Source: Bacteroidales bacterium (GTDB taxonomy: Bacteria; Bacteroidota; Bacteroidia; Bacteroidales; Prolixibacteraceae). Taken from it: DNA of 64,000 nt. The stretch covers positions 1-64,000 of the forward strand of contig JAAYDJ010000026.1 of the NCBI GenBank assembly GCA_012729335.1, written 5' to 3'. Made by a program: the position numbers and the translations under genes. The notes below the pieces were generated by a model that had not been told where the DNA came from, did not search any database, and saw only the letters and a list, made by a program, of their open reading frames with translations. Positions 52,668 to 62,668 of this stretch are shown in pieces. Positions within the stretch are counted from its first letter, which is position 1; each line of letters begins with the position of its first letter.

Positions 52668-52708
52668 GGTGATGCGGCCATAAGTCCCGGCGACGGGCGC
52701 CCTTCACC
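52668..52708 (+). promoter_or_regulatory. Structured RNA candidate between rpmI and rplT
   Basis: Outer arms GGTGA (52668-52672)/TCACC (52704-52708); inner hairpin CCCG-GCGA-CGGG with a GNRA loop. Confidence 0.5.
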
Positions 52709-52723
52709 AAAAAAAGAAAAAGT

Positions 52724-53068
52724 ATGCCAAGAAGTGTAAATCATGTAGCATCACGAGCCCGAAGGAAAAAATTATTGAAATTAACCAGAGGTTATTTCGG
52801 TTCTCGTAAAAATGTTTGGACAGTTGCCAAGAATACCTGGGAGAAGGGTCAGCAGTATGCATACCGCGACAGGAAGGCGAAAAAACGGAATTTCCGTGGT
52901 TTGTGGATCCAGCGTATCAACGCGGCCGCCCGTCTGGAAGGACTTTCCTATTCCAGGCTGATCGACCTGCTCCGGAAAAACAACGTTGAAATCAACCGTA
53001 AGGTATTGGCTGACCTGGCCATGAACCACCCTGATGCATTCAGGGCAGTGGTCGCCAAGGTGAAATAA
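52724..53068 (+). CDS. rplT: 50S ribosomal protein L20
   Basis: [37 protein letters not shown]. Confidence 0.98.
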   Translation: MPRSVNHVASRARRKKLLKLTRGYFGSRKNVWTVAKNTWEKGQQYAYRDRKAKKRNFRGLWIQRINAAARLEGLSYSRLIDLLRKNNVEINRKVLADLAMNHPDAFRAVVAKVK

Positions 53069-53097
53069 TGTAAATTCTCAACGGTGAAATAAGTGGC

Positions 53098-53127
53098 AAC
53101 CCGGGGAAATCTTTCTCCGGGTTTTTT
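53098..53127 (+). terminator. Rho-independent terminator after rplT
   Basis: AACCCGGGGAAA..TTTCTCCGGGTT stem followed by TTTTT. Confidence 0.85.
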
Positions 53128-53501
53128 ATGTAATTTTGACTGTATAAAGTACAAACATACAGACTAATCGTGTTCTTTACCTGAAGTCTGTCTTTACTCC
53201 ATGGAAAGTCTGTTATCTCATGTTGCCGGACGGCTTTCGGTTTTTTGGGGCGGCAGGTACCTCTGATCCCCGGCTTGCACCCGACCACCTCCGCATCGAA
53301 ATTGCAGACTTTCCCTCTTTTATGCTTTTTGGCATAAATTAGGGTGGTAAATTGCCTATTTTTGCAATTTTATTGGCGACATTTACTTGTTTCCAACCCG
53401 GGCGGCCATTCCGCACCATTCTTCTGTTCTGGAGCGAAGAACGGGAATCTGGTCAAATTTATGGGGAAGAATGTAACAAATCATAATAATACTTTATTGA
53501 T

Positions 53502-54503
53502 ATGAAAGTACTGCAAGAGATTATCGCTAATGCGAAGAGAGCGCAAAAGCGGATTGTACTGCCCGAGGGGCTGGAGCCACGGACCCTGCGGGCTGCTGAC
53601 ATTATTCTGAAGGAGGGGATTGCCCGGCTGATCATACTGGGGAATCCTGCTGAGGTGCGTCAGGAGGCCGAGAAACTGGGTGTAAACCTGACCAGGGCGG
53701 TGATTGTTGATCCGGCCACTGATCCGCGGCGTGAGAAGTATGCGGACATGATGGTTGAGATCAGGAAGAACAAAGGATTGACCATGGAGGAAGCCCTGGC
53801 GTTGCTGAATAATCCTCTTTATTTTGCGCCGCTGATGATCAAAGCGGGCGATGCCGACGGGGAGCTGGCGGGGGCCATCAACGCCACGGGCGACGTACTG
53901 CGTCCTGCCTTCCAGTATGTGAAGACCCTTCCGGGAGTGAGTGTGGTCTCAGGGGCTTTTCTCATGTTTATCAATGATCCCAATATTGGCCATGAGGGTA
54001 TTCTGGTATTTGCCGATTGTGCCGTGCTGCCTGATCCCGATGAGAACCAGCTGGCTGAGATTGCCGTGACCACGGCGCGTACCGCCAGGGCCATCGTCGG
54101 TCTCGAGCCGCGGGTGGCCATGCTCAGTTTCTCCACCAAGGGGAGTGCTTCCCACATTATGGTGGACAAGGTGGTCAACGCGACCCGCAAGGCCCGTGAG
54201 ATGGACCCCGATCTGAAGATCGAGGGAGAGCTGCAGGTCGACGCCGCCCTGGTCAAGGAGGTGGCCCAGTTGAAAGCTCCCGGGAGTGAAGTGGCCGGGA
54301 GGGCCAACATTTTGGTGTTCCCTACCCTTGAGTCGGGGAATATCGGTTATAAGCTGGTGCAGCGCCTGGCCAAGGCCGAAGCCATCGGCCCCGTACTCCA
54401 GGGCATGGCCGCCCCCATCAACGACCTCTCCAGGGGCTGTTCCGTGACCGATATCGTGAATATGGTGGCCATCACCGCCAACCAGGCCGCCGCAACCTTT
54501 TAA
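53502..54503 (+). CDS. pta: Phosphate acetyltransferase
   Basis: RIVLPEGLEPRTLRAADIILKEGIARLIILGNP ... GLEPRVAMLSFSTKGSA ... NILVFPTLESGNIGYKLVQRL. Confidence 0.95.
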   Translation: MKVLQEIIANAKRAQKRIVLPEGLEPRTLRAADIILKEGIARLIILGNPAEVRQEAEKLGVNLTRAVIVDPATDPRREKYADMMVEIRKNKGLTMEEALALLNNPLYFAPLMIKAGDADGELAGAINATGDVLRPAFQYVKTLPGVSVVSGAFLMFINDPNIGHEGILVFADCAVLPDPDENQLAEIAVTTARTARAIVGLEPRVAMLSFSTKGSASHIMVDKVVNATRKAREMDPDLKIEGELQVDAALVKEVAQLKAPGSEVAGRANILVFPTLESGNIGYKLVQRLAKAEAIGPVLQGMAAPINDLSRGCSVTDIVNMVAITANQAAATF

Positions 54504-54513
54504 AACTACCTGT

Positions 54514-55485
54514 ATGGCCAGTGACATCATCAGGGAGCCCATCGAAGATTTCGGGCTCAGCAAAAAAGGGAAATCCAACGCCCTCTTTTCCAAGATCGGC
54601 ATCATCGGTTGTGGTCTCGTGGGGCAAAACCTGGCCCGCGTGGCCAGTTATTACGGACTGGAGGTGATCTTCATCGAAGTATCCCAGGAGAAAATAGATG
54701 AAGCCTTTGCCGGGATCACACGTATGATGGACCACCGGATTTCCCATTGGGGCCTCACCGAGAGCGAAAAACGGGCGAACCTGAGCCGTATCCAGGGAAC
54801 CACCGACTACAACCTGCTGAAGGGGTGTGATTTTGTGATCGAGGCGATCCGGCCTGTGGACCGTGGCATCAAAATCAAGGAGCGCAAGGAGATCTTCCGG
54901 AGAATAGAAGCCGTCGTCGATCGCAACTGCATTATCGCCACCAACTCCACCACCGTCATCATCACGGAACTTGCCTCCGACATGGAATACAAGGACCGCT
55001 GCATCAGCCTCCATTTCTTTGTCAGCTCGCCCGAAGCACGCATCGTGGAAGTGGTGAAGGGACTTTACACCTCCGAGGAGAGCTACCAGAAGGTGTGTAA
55101 ATTCGTCAAACTGATCAACCGCACCATTGTTCCGGTGGAGGAGTCGGCCGGACTGATCAGTATCAGGTTGTTTGTGGTGGCCCTCAATGAAGCCTGCGAG
55201 GTCCTCATGGAAGGGGTCAGCTCCATGGAAGACATCGACCTGACCATGCGCGTGGGATTCGGCATGCGGATGGGCCCCTTCGAGGTGGCCGATAAAATCG
55301 GACTCGACAAGGTGGTCCGCTGGATGGAAAACATCTACAGTGAATTCGGTGACGTGAGATACAAACCTTCCCCGCTGATCAAAAAGCTGGTCAGGGCCAA
55401 GCATTACGGCTTATCGGTGGGACAGGGATTTTACAGTTACGATGAAGAGGGCAACCGGATCTGCAATAAACCCAAACCTTGCTAA
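54514..55485 (+). CDS. 3-hydroxyacyl/3-hydroxybutyryl-CoA dehydrogenase
   Basis: GIIGCGLVGQNLARVASYYGLEVIFIE Rossmann; NSTTVIITELASDMEYKDRCISLHFF; VGFGMRMGPFEVADKIGLD. Confidence 0.9.
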   Translation: MASDIIREPIEDFGLSKKGKSNALFSKIGIIGCGLVGQNLARVASYYGLEVIFIEVSQEKIDEAFAGITRMMDHRISHWGLTESEKRANLSRIQGTTDYNLLKGCDFVIEAIRPVDRGIKIKERKEIFRRIEAVVDRNCIIATNSTTVIITELASDMEYKDRCISLHFFVSSPEARIVEVVKGLYTSEESYQKVCKFVKLINRTIVPVEESAGLISIRLFVVALNEACEVLMEGVSSMEDIDLTMRVGFGMRMGPFEVADKIGLDKVVRWMENIYSEFGDVRYKPSPLIKKLVRAKHYGLSVGQGFYSYDEEGNRICNKPKPC

Positions 55486-55504
55486 ACTTAATTTTTATTG
55501 GATT

Positions 55505-56725
55505 ATGAAAGTATTGGTTTTGAACTGCGGAAGCAGTTCCATCAAATATCAGCTTTTCGACATGACCGGCCAGCGGGTAATCTCTAGGGGAGGTGTGGAG
55601 AAGGTAGGCATGAAAGGGTCGTTCCTGAAGCATATCCGCGAAGATGGACAGGCGGTCCTTTTCGAAGGGGAAATCATCGATCACAAGTCTGGCATCGAAT
55701 ACATCCTGGGGATTCTGACCAGCGTCAAGCATGGATGCCTGAAAAGCCTTGAGGAAATCGATGCCGTTGGACACCGCGTGGTCCACGGTGGAGAAAGGTT
55801 CAAATCAAGTGTTTTCATCGATGAGGAGGTGAAGAGTGTTCTGGAGAAGAATGTGGGATTGGCGCCCCTTCACAATCCACCGAACCTCAAGGGGATTTAT
55901 GCCATGGAAGAGCTCATCCCGGGGATTCCCCAGGTGGGGGTCTTTGACACGGCCTTCCACCAGACCATGGAACCTTATGCTTACATGTACGGCATTCCCT
56001 ATGTGTTGTACAAGAAACACGCCATCAGAAGATATGGTTTTCACGGGACCAGCCACCGTTATGTGAGTCAGCGGGTGTGTGACCTTCTGGGAAGAGATAT
56101 CTCCACCCAGAAGATCGTCACCTGCCATCTGGGCAATGGAGCTTCCATTGCAGCTGTTAAAAATGGCCGTTCCGTAGATACCTCCATGGGATTTACCCCC
56201 ATTGAGGGGTTGATCATGGGCACCAGGGCGGGGGACCTCGATATCGGGGTAGTCACCTTTATCATGGAAAAAGAGGACCTGGGACTTCGTTCGATCAACT
56301 CGATGCTCAACAAGCACAGTGGCATGCTGGGGCTTACAGGCGTTTCCTCCGACATGCGGGAGATCGAGCATGCCGCCCATGAAGGCAATGAAAGGGCCAC
56401 ACTGGCCCTGGAAATGTACAGCTACCGGGTCAAGAAATACATTGGCGCCTATGCCGCCGCCATGGGGGGAATCGATATCCTGGTGTTCACAGGGGGAATC
56501 GGCGAAAATGCATCCCAGATCAGGGAAGATTCGGTTGCCGGACTGGAGTTTCTTGGGGTGGAAATGGACCGCGAGAAAAACAATGGATTCCGGAGTGAAG
56601 GTGAAATCAGCCTTCCCGGATCGCGGGTGAAGGTTATGGTCATACCTACCAACGAGGAGCTGATGATCGCCCGCGATACCGAAACCATTATCAGGGAAAA
56701 GAAGGAAGACCTTATCCCCTCCTGA
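55505..56725 (+). CDS. ackA: Acetate kinase
   Basis: MKVLVLNCGSSSIKYQLFDM; VGHRVVHGGERF; FHGTSHRYVSQR; HLGNGASIAAV. Start refined from 55442. Confidence 0.97.
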   Translation: MKVLVLNCGSSSIKYQLFDMTGQRVISRGGVEKVGMKGSFLKHIREDGQAVLFEGEIIDHKSGIEYILGILTSVKHGCLKSLEEIDAVGHRVVHGGERFKSSVFIDEEVKSVLEKNVGLAPLHNPPNLKGIYAMEELIPGIPQVGVFDTAFHQTMEPYAYMYGIPYVLYKKHAIRRYGFHGTSHRYVSQRVCDLLGRDISTQKIVTCHLGNGASIAAVKNGRSVDTSMGFTPIEGLIMGTRAGDLDIGVVTFIMEKEDLGLRSINSMLNKHSGMLGLTGVSSDMREIEHAAHEGNERATLALEMYSYRVKKYIGAYAAAMGGIDILVFTGGIGENASQIREDSVAGLEFLGVEMDREKNNGFRSEGEISLPGSRVKVMVIPTNEELMIARDTETIIREKKEDLIPS

Positions 56726-56803
56726 ATGAGGGGTAATAGCCTTCCCATTTCGACAATTTGTTAAATTTACCGTGTCACACTCCACACCGAAGCCTTACAC
56801 AGC

Positions 56804-57709
56804 ATGATGGAAATAAGACATCTCGAAGAAATCATCACCACGGTGCAAGGGAGGATTCCCCGGCGGCTGGTGGCCGTGAATGCCGTGGATGACCACACCC
56901 TTGAAGCCGTAAATGCCGCGGTGGACCGGGGAATCGTCAGGGCAATTCTCACGGGGGATCGCGGGCAGATTGAAACCACCTGTGCCTCCCTGGGCATTGA
57001 CCCGGAAAAGTTCACCATCGAAGATGTCGCGGGGGAAGAGGGGGCCGCCCGAAGGGGGGTGGAACTCATCACCGAAGGCAAGGCTGACCTGATGATGAAG
57101 GGGCTGCTCAGTACCGACAAATACATGAAAGCCATTCTGAATAAGGATTTCGGCCTTTTGCCCCCAAAGGGAGTCCTCAGCCACGTGACGGTCATGGAGA
57201 ACCCGGGTTACCATAAACTGCTTGTCGTGGGCGATGTGGCCATCATTCCCTATCCCGATCTGGCTCAGAAAATCGTCATGACCGGTTATCTGATCCGTAC
57301 TGCGCAGGCTCTGGGTATTGAAAAACCCAAGGTGGCCCTGATTGCCGCCACCGAGCAGGTGCTTACGGCCATTCCGGCCTGTACCGAGGCGGCCATCATC
57401 GCCAAGATGGCTGAACGTGGGCAGATCTCCGGGGCGCTGATCGACGGGCCTATGGCGCTGGATGTGGCCATCGATGCCGAATCGGCCGCCATAAAGAAAA
57501 TAAGCAATCCGGTAGCCGGCGATGCCGACTGTCTTCTCTTTCCCAACATTGATGCGGGAAATGTTTTTTACAAGATGAGTGCCAGGATGTGCCGCTCTGA
57601 GCAGGCGGCCATTGTTGCCGGTGCCCGTGTTCCCCTGGTACTCTCCAGCAGGGGAGATACCATGCAAACCAAACTCTATTCCATAGCCCTGGCTGCCATG
57701 CTGGGATAA
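56804..57709 (+). CDS. ptb: Phosphate butyryltransferase-like protein
   Basis: KADLMMKGLLSTDKYMKAILNKDFGLLP; GQISGALIDGPMALDVAID; LLFPNIDAGNVFYK. Confidence 0.9.
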   Translation: MMEIRHLEEIITTVQGRIPRRLVAVNAVDDHTLEAVNAAVDRGIVRAILTGDRGQIETTCASLGIDPEKFTIEDVAGEEGAARRGVELITEGKADLMMKGLLSTDKYMKAILNKDFGLLPPKGVLSHVTVMENPGYHKLLVVGDVAIIPYPDLAQKIVMTGYLIRTAQALGIEKPKVALIAATEQVLTAIPACTEAAIIAKMAERGQISGALIDGPMALDVAIDAESAAIKKISNPVAGDADCLLFPNIDAGNVFYKMSARMCRSEQAAIVAGARVPLVLSSRGDTMQTKLYSIALAAMLG

Positions 57710-57724
57710 ACCGACCATGAGCCT

Positions 57725-58831
57725 ATGAGTGACATTCTTGTACTTGCCGTCAACCCGGGATCCACTTCCACCAAATTCGCCGTCTATGAAGGTGAAAAGC
57801 CCGTTTTGGTGAAGACGTTGCGCCACAGCATCGAGGAGATCTCCAAGTACAAGAGCATTGTGGCCCAGTTTGACTTCCGCAAGGGGCTGATCATTGACGC
57901 CCTGGTGGAAGAGGGGATTCATGTGGACGCCATCAAGCACATCATTGGCCGCGGGGGGTTGACCTGGCCCATGGAGTCGGGGGTCTACCTGGTGAACAAC
58001 CTGATGCTGGAGCATGCCCGCGAGGGGGTGATGGGGCAGCATGCCAGCAACCTGGGTCCTCTGATTGCCGATTACGTAGCCCTGCAGATCCCCGGAGCCA
58101 GGGCGTATATCGCCGATCCTGTGGTGACCGACGAACTGGAGGAGATCGCCCGTATTGCCGGCCATCCCCGGTTTGAAAGGGTTTCCATTTTCCACGCCCT
58201 CAACCAGAAGGCCATTGCCCGTTTGCACGCCCGTACGACCGGCAAAGCCTACGAAGAGCTGAACCTCATCGTCACCCACCTGGGAGGAGGCATATCGGTT
58301 GGCGCCCACAAAAAGGGAAGGGTCATCGATGTGAACAACGCCCTCAACGGCGAGGGCCCCTTTAGTCCGGAGCGGTCGGGAACCCTCCCTGTATACCAGG
58401 TCGTCGACCATTGTTTCTCGGGGAAGTTCACCCGCGATCAGATCCTGCGGATGGTGGTGGGAGAGGGGGGCTATGTGGCTTATCTGGGAACCAACAACGC
58501 CCAGGAGGTGCAGCAGATGGCCGAAGCCGGGGATCCCCGGGCCCGGCTGATCCAGGATGCCCTGGGGTACCAGGTGGCCAAGCTCATCGGCGAGATGGCT
58601 GTGGTCCTATGCGGCAACGTCGACGCCATCCTGCTCACGGGCGGACTGGCCCACAACCGGTATCTCACCGATTACATCACGGCCCGGACCGGTTTCATCG
58701 CTCCCGTGAAGGTATATCCCGGGGAGGACGAACTCCAGGCTCTGGCCATGAACGCCCTGAGGGTGGCACGCGGCGAAACCGAACCCCGGATATATACCGG
58801 CCACCCCCCGACAAAACCCACCCGCACTTAA
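57725..58831 (+). CDS. buk: Butyrate kinase
   Basis: LAVNPGSTSTKFAVYEGEKPV; IGRGGLTWPMESGVYLVN; THLGGGISVGAHKKGRVIDVNNAL. Confidence 0.96.
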   Translation: MSDILVLAVNPGSTSTKFAVYEGEKPVLVKTLRHSIEEISKYKSIVAQFDFRKGLIIDALVEEGIHVDAIKHIIGRGGLTWPMESGVYLVNNLMLEHAREGVMGQHASNLGPLIADYVALQIPGARAYIADPVVTDELEEIARIAGHPRFERVSIFHALNQKAIARLHARTTGKAYEELNLIVTHLGGGISVGAHKKGRVIDVNNALNGEGPFSPERSGTLPVYQVVDHCFSGKFTRDQILRMVVGEGGYVAYLGTNNAQEVQQMAEAGDPRARLIQDALGYQVAKLIGEMAVVLCGNVDAILLTGGLAHNRYLTDYITARTGFIAPVKVYPGEDELQALAMNALRVARGETEPRIYTGHPPTKPTRT

Positions 58832-58852
58832 CCCCACCTTTACCTGCCGCCG

Positions 58853-61015
58853 ATGGATTTGCTTACGGTTTTCAATATTACACTTCCCCTGACCAATCCG
58901 GTGCTTATCTTCTCGGTGATTCTCTTTGTCATCCTTTTCACCCCTATTCTTCTTGACCGCCTCTCCATTCCCCACCTCATCGGCCTGATCATCGCCGGAA
59001 TCCTCATCGGACCCTACGGTTTCAATCTGATCACCCGCGACAGCAGCATCGTCCTCTTTGGAACCGTGGGACTGCTTTATATCATGTTCATTTCCAGCCT
59101 GGAAATGGATATGGACGAATTCCGCAAAAATACAGGAAAAAGCAGCCTCTTTGGATTCTATACTTTTCTGGTGCCCATGGTACTGGGAACACTGACCAGT
59201 TTTTATCTACTGAAGTTTTCCTGGATCACTTCGGTGTTGCTGGCCAGCATGTACGCTTCCAATACGCTGATCACCTATCCCATTGTCAGCAAACTGGGTA
59301 TCGCCAAGACCAGGGCGGTCAATATTTCGATTGGAGCCACCATCATTACTACCGTGGCAGCCCTTCTTGTGCTGGCCATTATTGTCGGAATGACCAGAGG
59401 GGAAATCACCCCTGCCTTTTGGATCAGGATGGCCATTTCCTTTCTTTTATTCGGGGTGGTGATCATTTTTGTATTTCCCCGCATAGGCCGGTGGTTTTTC
59501 AAGCGGTATCACGAGAGCGTCGGGCAGTACATTTTTGTGCTGGGGATGGTTTTTCTGGGGTCCTTTCTGTCGCAGCTGGCAGGTATTGAACCTATTGTGG
59601 GGGCCTTCCTGGTCGGGATGTCGCTGAACAAGCTCATACCCGCCACTTCCCCGCTGATGAACAGAATCGAGTTTGTTGGCAATGCCTTATTCATTCCCAT
59701 ATTTCTGATCGGTGTGGGCATGCTCATTGATTTGCGCTCCTTTCTGACCGACCGGAACACCATTGTCGTAGCCCTGGTCATGACGGTGGTAGCCACTGCA
59801 GCCAAGTGGATTGCCGCCTGGATGGCCCAGAAAACCTTTAAATACAGCGCCACGGAACGCGGATTGATGTTCGGGCTGACCAATTCCCAGGCGGCTTCGA
59901 CGCTGGCTGCCGTACTGGTGGGTTATAATGTGATCCTGGGAACAGCCGCCGACGGTACTCCCATACGGCTTCTCAACGATGCCGTGCTCAATGGCACAGT
60001 CATCATGATCCTTATTACCTGTACCATTGCCTCCTTTGTGACTCAAAAAAGCGCCCAGCAAACGGTTTTGGGTGAAATCACCACCGATGAAATGCCCGGG
60101 GAAGCCGATATGGAAGAGAAAGTCCTGATTCCCCTGGGAAACATCGACAATGTGGAGGAACTGGTCAATCTGAGTGTCACTGTAAAGTCCAATGCGCGGA
60201 GCGGGGTTCTCATTGGTCTGAACATCATCAACAACATGCAGCAGAATCTGGCCGCCGAGAAGAATGCCCTTCGCCTGATGGAAAAAGCCCAGAAGGTGGC
60301 TTCCGCCACGGAGAACACCCTTCTGCCACTGGTCCGCTACGACATCAACCTGGTCAACGGCATCAGCAGTGTGGTGAAGGAGAACAAAGTCACTGACCTC
60401 ATCATCGGTCTGCATGAAAAACGGGGCATCACCGACACCTTCCTGGGAGACCTGACCAACGGAATCCTCAATACGTGCAATACAACCACCCTTATTTACA
60501 GGGCCGTGCAACCCCTCTCCACCATCAGGAGAACCATTGTTTACGTTCCCGACAATGCCGAAAAAGAGATTGGTTTTCCTTACTGGCTGGTGAAAATTTG
60601 GAATATAGGCCGCAATACGGGGTCTGACCTCATCTTTTATGGTGCCGCGGAGATTATGCAGCTCCTGCAGCGCATCCATTTTAAGCATCCGGTGACCGCC
60701 GAATTCAGGACGTATAACGATTGGGACAATTTCCTGGCGCTGTCAAAGGAAGTCAGGCGCAACGACAACCTGGTTTTTGTACTCAGCCGGAAAGATTACC
60801 CATCCTATCACCCTTTGATGGCCCAGATTCCCTTATTCATCAACACCTATTTCAGCACGCAGAGTTTCACGCTGGTGTTTCCCATGCAATCGGGTGTGGC
60901 GGAAGAAGTTCAGTTTAATGCCACCAGTCCCTCGATGTACGAACCTTTGTCCGGAGCTTTTGACAAGGGTGACGACCTGCTCAGGATCGTGTCCCGGCTT
61001 TTCCGGAAGAAATAG
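58853..61015 (+). CDS. Cation:proton antiporter (CPA2-like) with C-terminal Usp-like region
   Basis: Multi-TM Na/H exchanger-like domain (HLIGLIIAGILIGPYGFNLI); soluble C-terminal half. Confidence 0.9.
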   Translation: MDLLTVFNITLPLTNPVLIFSVILFVILFTPILLDRLSIPHLIGLIIAGILIGPYGFNLITRDSSIVLFGTVGLLYIMFISSLEMDMDEFRKNTGKSSLFGFYTFLVPMVLGTLTSFYLLKFSWITSVLLASMYASNTLITYPIVSKLGIAKTRAVNISIGATIITTVAALLVLAIIVGMTRGEITPAFWIRMAISFLLFGVVIIFVFPRIGRWFFKRYHESVGQYIFVLGMVFLGSFLSQLAGIEPIVGAFLVGMSLNKLIPATSPLMNRIEFVGNALFIPIFLIGVGMLIDLRSFLTDRNTIVVALVMTVVATAAKWIAAWMAQKTFKYSATERGLMFGLTNSQAASTLAAVLVGYNVILGTAADGTPIRLLNDAVLNGTVIMILITCTIASFVTQKSAQQTVLGEITTDEMPGEADMEEKVLIPLGNIDNVEELVNLSVTVKSNARSGVLIGLNIINNMQQNLAAEKNALRLMEKAQKVASATENTLLPLVRYDINLVNGISSVVKENKVTDLIIGLHEKRGITDTFLGDLTNGILNTCNTTTLIYRAVQPLSTIRRTIVYVPDNAEKEIGFPYWLVKIWNIGRNTGSDLIFYGAAEIMQLLQRIHFKHPVTAEFRTYNDWDNFLALSKEVRRNDNLVFVLSRKDYPSYHPLMAQIPLFINTYFSTQSFTLVFPMQSGVAEEVQFNATSPSMYEPLSGAFDKGDDLLRIVSRLFRKK

Positions 61016-61038
61016 TTCTGCCCTGTTCCAAGGGATAA

Positions 61039-61070
61039 AAAAGGTTGCCTCTTGAAGGAAGCAACCTTTA
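61039..61070. terminator. Bidirectional terminator between convergent genes
   Basis: AAAGGTTGC ... GCAACCTTT stem between the antiporter and gnd. Confidence 0.75.
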
Positions 61071-61092
61071 TATATATATGAATTATAAAGAC

Positions 61093-62547
61093 TTATACCA
61101 CGTAGGTTGAACTGGCGGTTTCACCTCCCCGGCCGGTCCAGTTGGTATGGAAGAACTCACCGCGGGGTTTGTCTACTCTTTCATACATATGGGCGCCGAA
61201 GTAGTCGCGCTGGGCCTGGAGCAGGTTGGCGGGAAGCCTTTCGCTGCGGAAGCCGTCGAAGTAGCAGAGGGCAGAGGTGAGGGCAGGCACCGGAATGCCG
61301 TTGGTCAGGGCTGTGGCGCATACCCTTCTCCACCCAGCCTGGGCCGCTTCCACCTTCTCCTTGAAGAAAGGATCCAGCAGCAGGTTGGGCAGGGCAGGGT
61401 TGGTCTCAAAGGCTTTCTTGATGTCGCCCAGGAAAACCGAACGGATGATGCACCCTCCGCGCCACATCAGGGCAATGCCCCCATAGTTGAGGTTCCAGCC
61501 ATACTCTTTGGCCGCTTCCATCATCAGGTTATAGCCCTGTGCATAGGAGATGATCTTGGCGCCGTACAGGGCCATCTTCAGGTCGTCGATGAACTGCTTT
61601 TTGTCACCCGTGAAGGCTGGTTTGGGACCGCGGAGCACCTTGCTGGCCTCCACGCGGAGTTCCTTCTGGGCTGACAGGCAGCGTGAGAAAACCGACTCGC
61701 CGATGAGGGTCAGTGGAATCCCCAGATCGAGGGCCGCCACACCTGTCCACTTACCCGTACCTTTCTGTCCGGCCGTGTCTAAAATCTTCTCTACTATTGG
61801 CCCGCCGTCTTCATCCTTATAAGCCAGGATGTCGCGGGTGATTTCGATGAGATAACTGTCGAGTTCTCCGGTATTCCATTCCTTGAAGATCTCGTGCTGT
61901 TCAAAGGCATCCATTCCCAGGAGGTCTTTCATGAGGTGGTAGGCTTCGTTGATGATCTGCATGTCGCCATATTCGATGCCGTTGTGCACCATTTTCACAA
62001 AATGGCCGGCACCACCTTCGCCCACCCAGTCGCAGCAAGGGCTTCCGTCTTCCACCTTGGCGGCCACCGCCTGGAAGATCTCCTTCACATGGGGCCAAGC
62101 CGCGGGAGATCCTCCGGGCATCATCGACGGGCCGAGAAGGGCTCCCTCTTCACCACCTGATACCCCTGTGCCGATGTACAGCAGGCCTTTGCTCTCCACG
62201 TATGCGGTGCGGCGGATCGTGTCAGGAAAATGGGAATTCCCTCCGTCAATGATGATATCGCCCGCCTCCAGATGCGGAAGCAGCAACTCAATGAAATCAT
62301 CGACAGGTTTTCCCGCCTTGACCAGCATCATCACCTTGCGGGGGCGCTCAAGCGAGGCCACCAACTCTTCGATGGAATGGGCCCCGATAAATTTCTTCCC
62401 GGCGCCCCGCCCCTGAATGAAATCGTCGACCTTCGACACGGTCCTGTTGTATACAGCTACCGTGAATCCTTTACTCTCCATATTCAATACCAGGTTCTCG
62501 CCCATCACGGCCAACCCGATCAATCCAATGTCAGCTAACTTCTTCAT
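61093..62547 (-). CDS. gnd: NADP-dependent 6-phosphogluconate dehydrogenase, decarboxylating
   Basis: IGLIGLAVMGENLVLNMESKGF; IIDGGNSHFPDT; GTGVSGGEEGALLGPSMMPGG. Confidence 0.97.
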   Translation of the reverse strand: MKKLADIGLIGLAVMGENLVLNMESKGFTVAVYNRTVSKVDDFIQGRGAGKKFIGAHSIEELVASLERPRKVMMLVKAGKPVDDFIELLLPHLEAGDIIIDGGNSHFPDTIRRTAYVESKGLLYIGTGVSGGEEGALLGPSMMPGGSPAAWPHVKEIFQAVAAKVEDGSPCCDWVGEGGAGHFVKMVHNGIEYGDMQIINEAYHLMKDLLGMDAFEQHEIFKEWNTGELDSYLIEITRDILAYKDEDGGPIVEKILDTAGQKGTGKWTGVAALDLGIPLTLIGESVFSRCLSAQKELRVEASKVLRGPKPAFTGDKKQFIDDLKMALYGAKIISYAQGYNLMMEAAKEYGWNLNYGGIALMWRGGCIIRSVFLGDIKKAFETNPALPNLLLDPFFKEKVEAAQAGWRRVCATALTNGIPVPALTSALCYFDGFRSERLPANLLQAQRDYFGAHMYERVDKPRGEFFHTNWTGRGGETASSTYVV

Positions 62548-62579
62548 TTCTTATTGGTGTTAATTAATGATTTGTAACT

Positions 62580-62668
62580 CATTTGTATATTTGTTTGTTA
62601 ATGAATTGCTCTTCAGTTATATACCGTGGTGAAGCCAATTTGTGTGCTTCACTCCTGTGGAAGTCACA
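62580..62668 (-). repeat. Dispersed promoter/leader-like repeat, copy C (shorter), between pdxB and gnd
   Basis: GTGAAGCACACAAATTGGCTTCAC..GGTATATAACTGAAGAGCAATTCATTAACAAACAAATATACAAATG on the minus strand aligns with copies A and B. Confidence 0.7.

Noticed and set aside
56795-58411. 538-aa minus-strand ORF
   Set aside because: Antisense to ptb and buk, no family signature.
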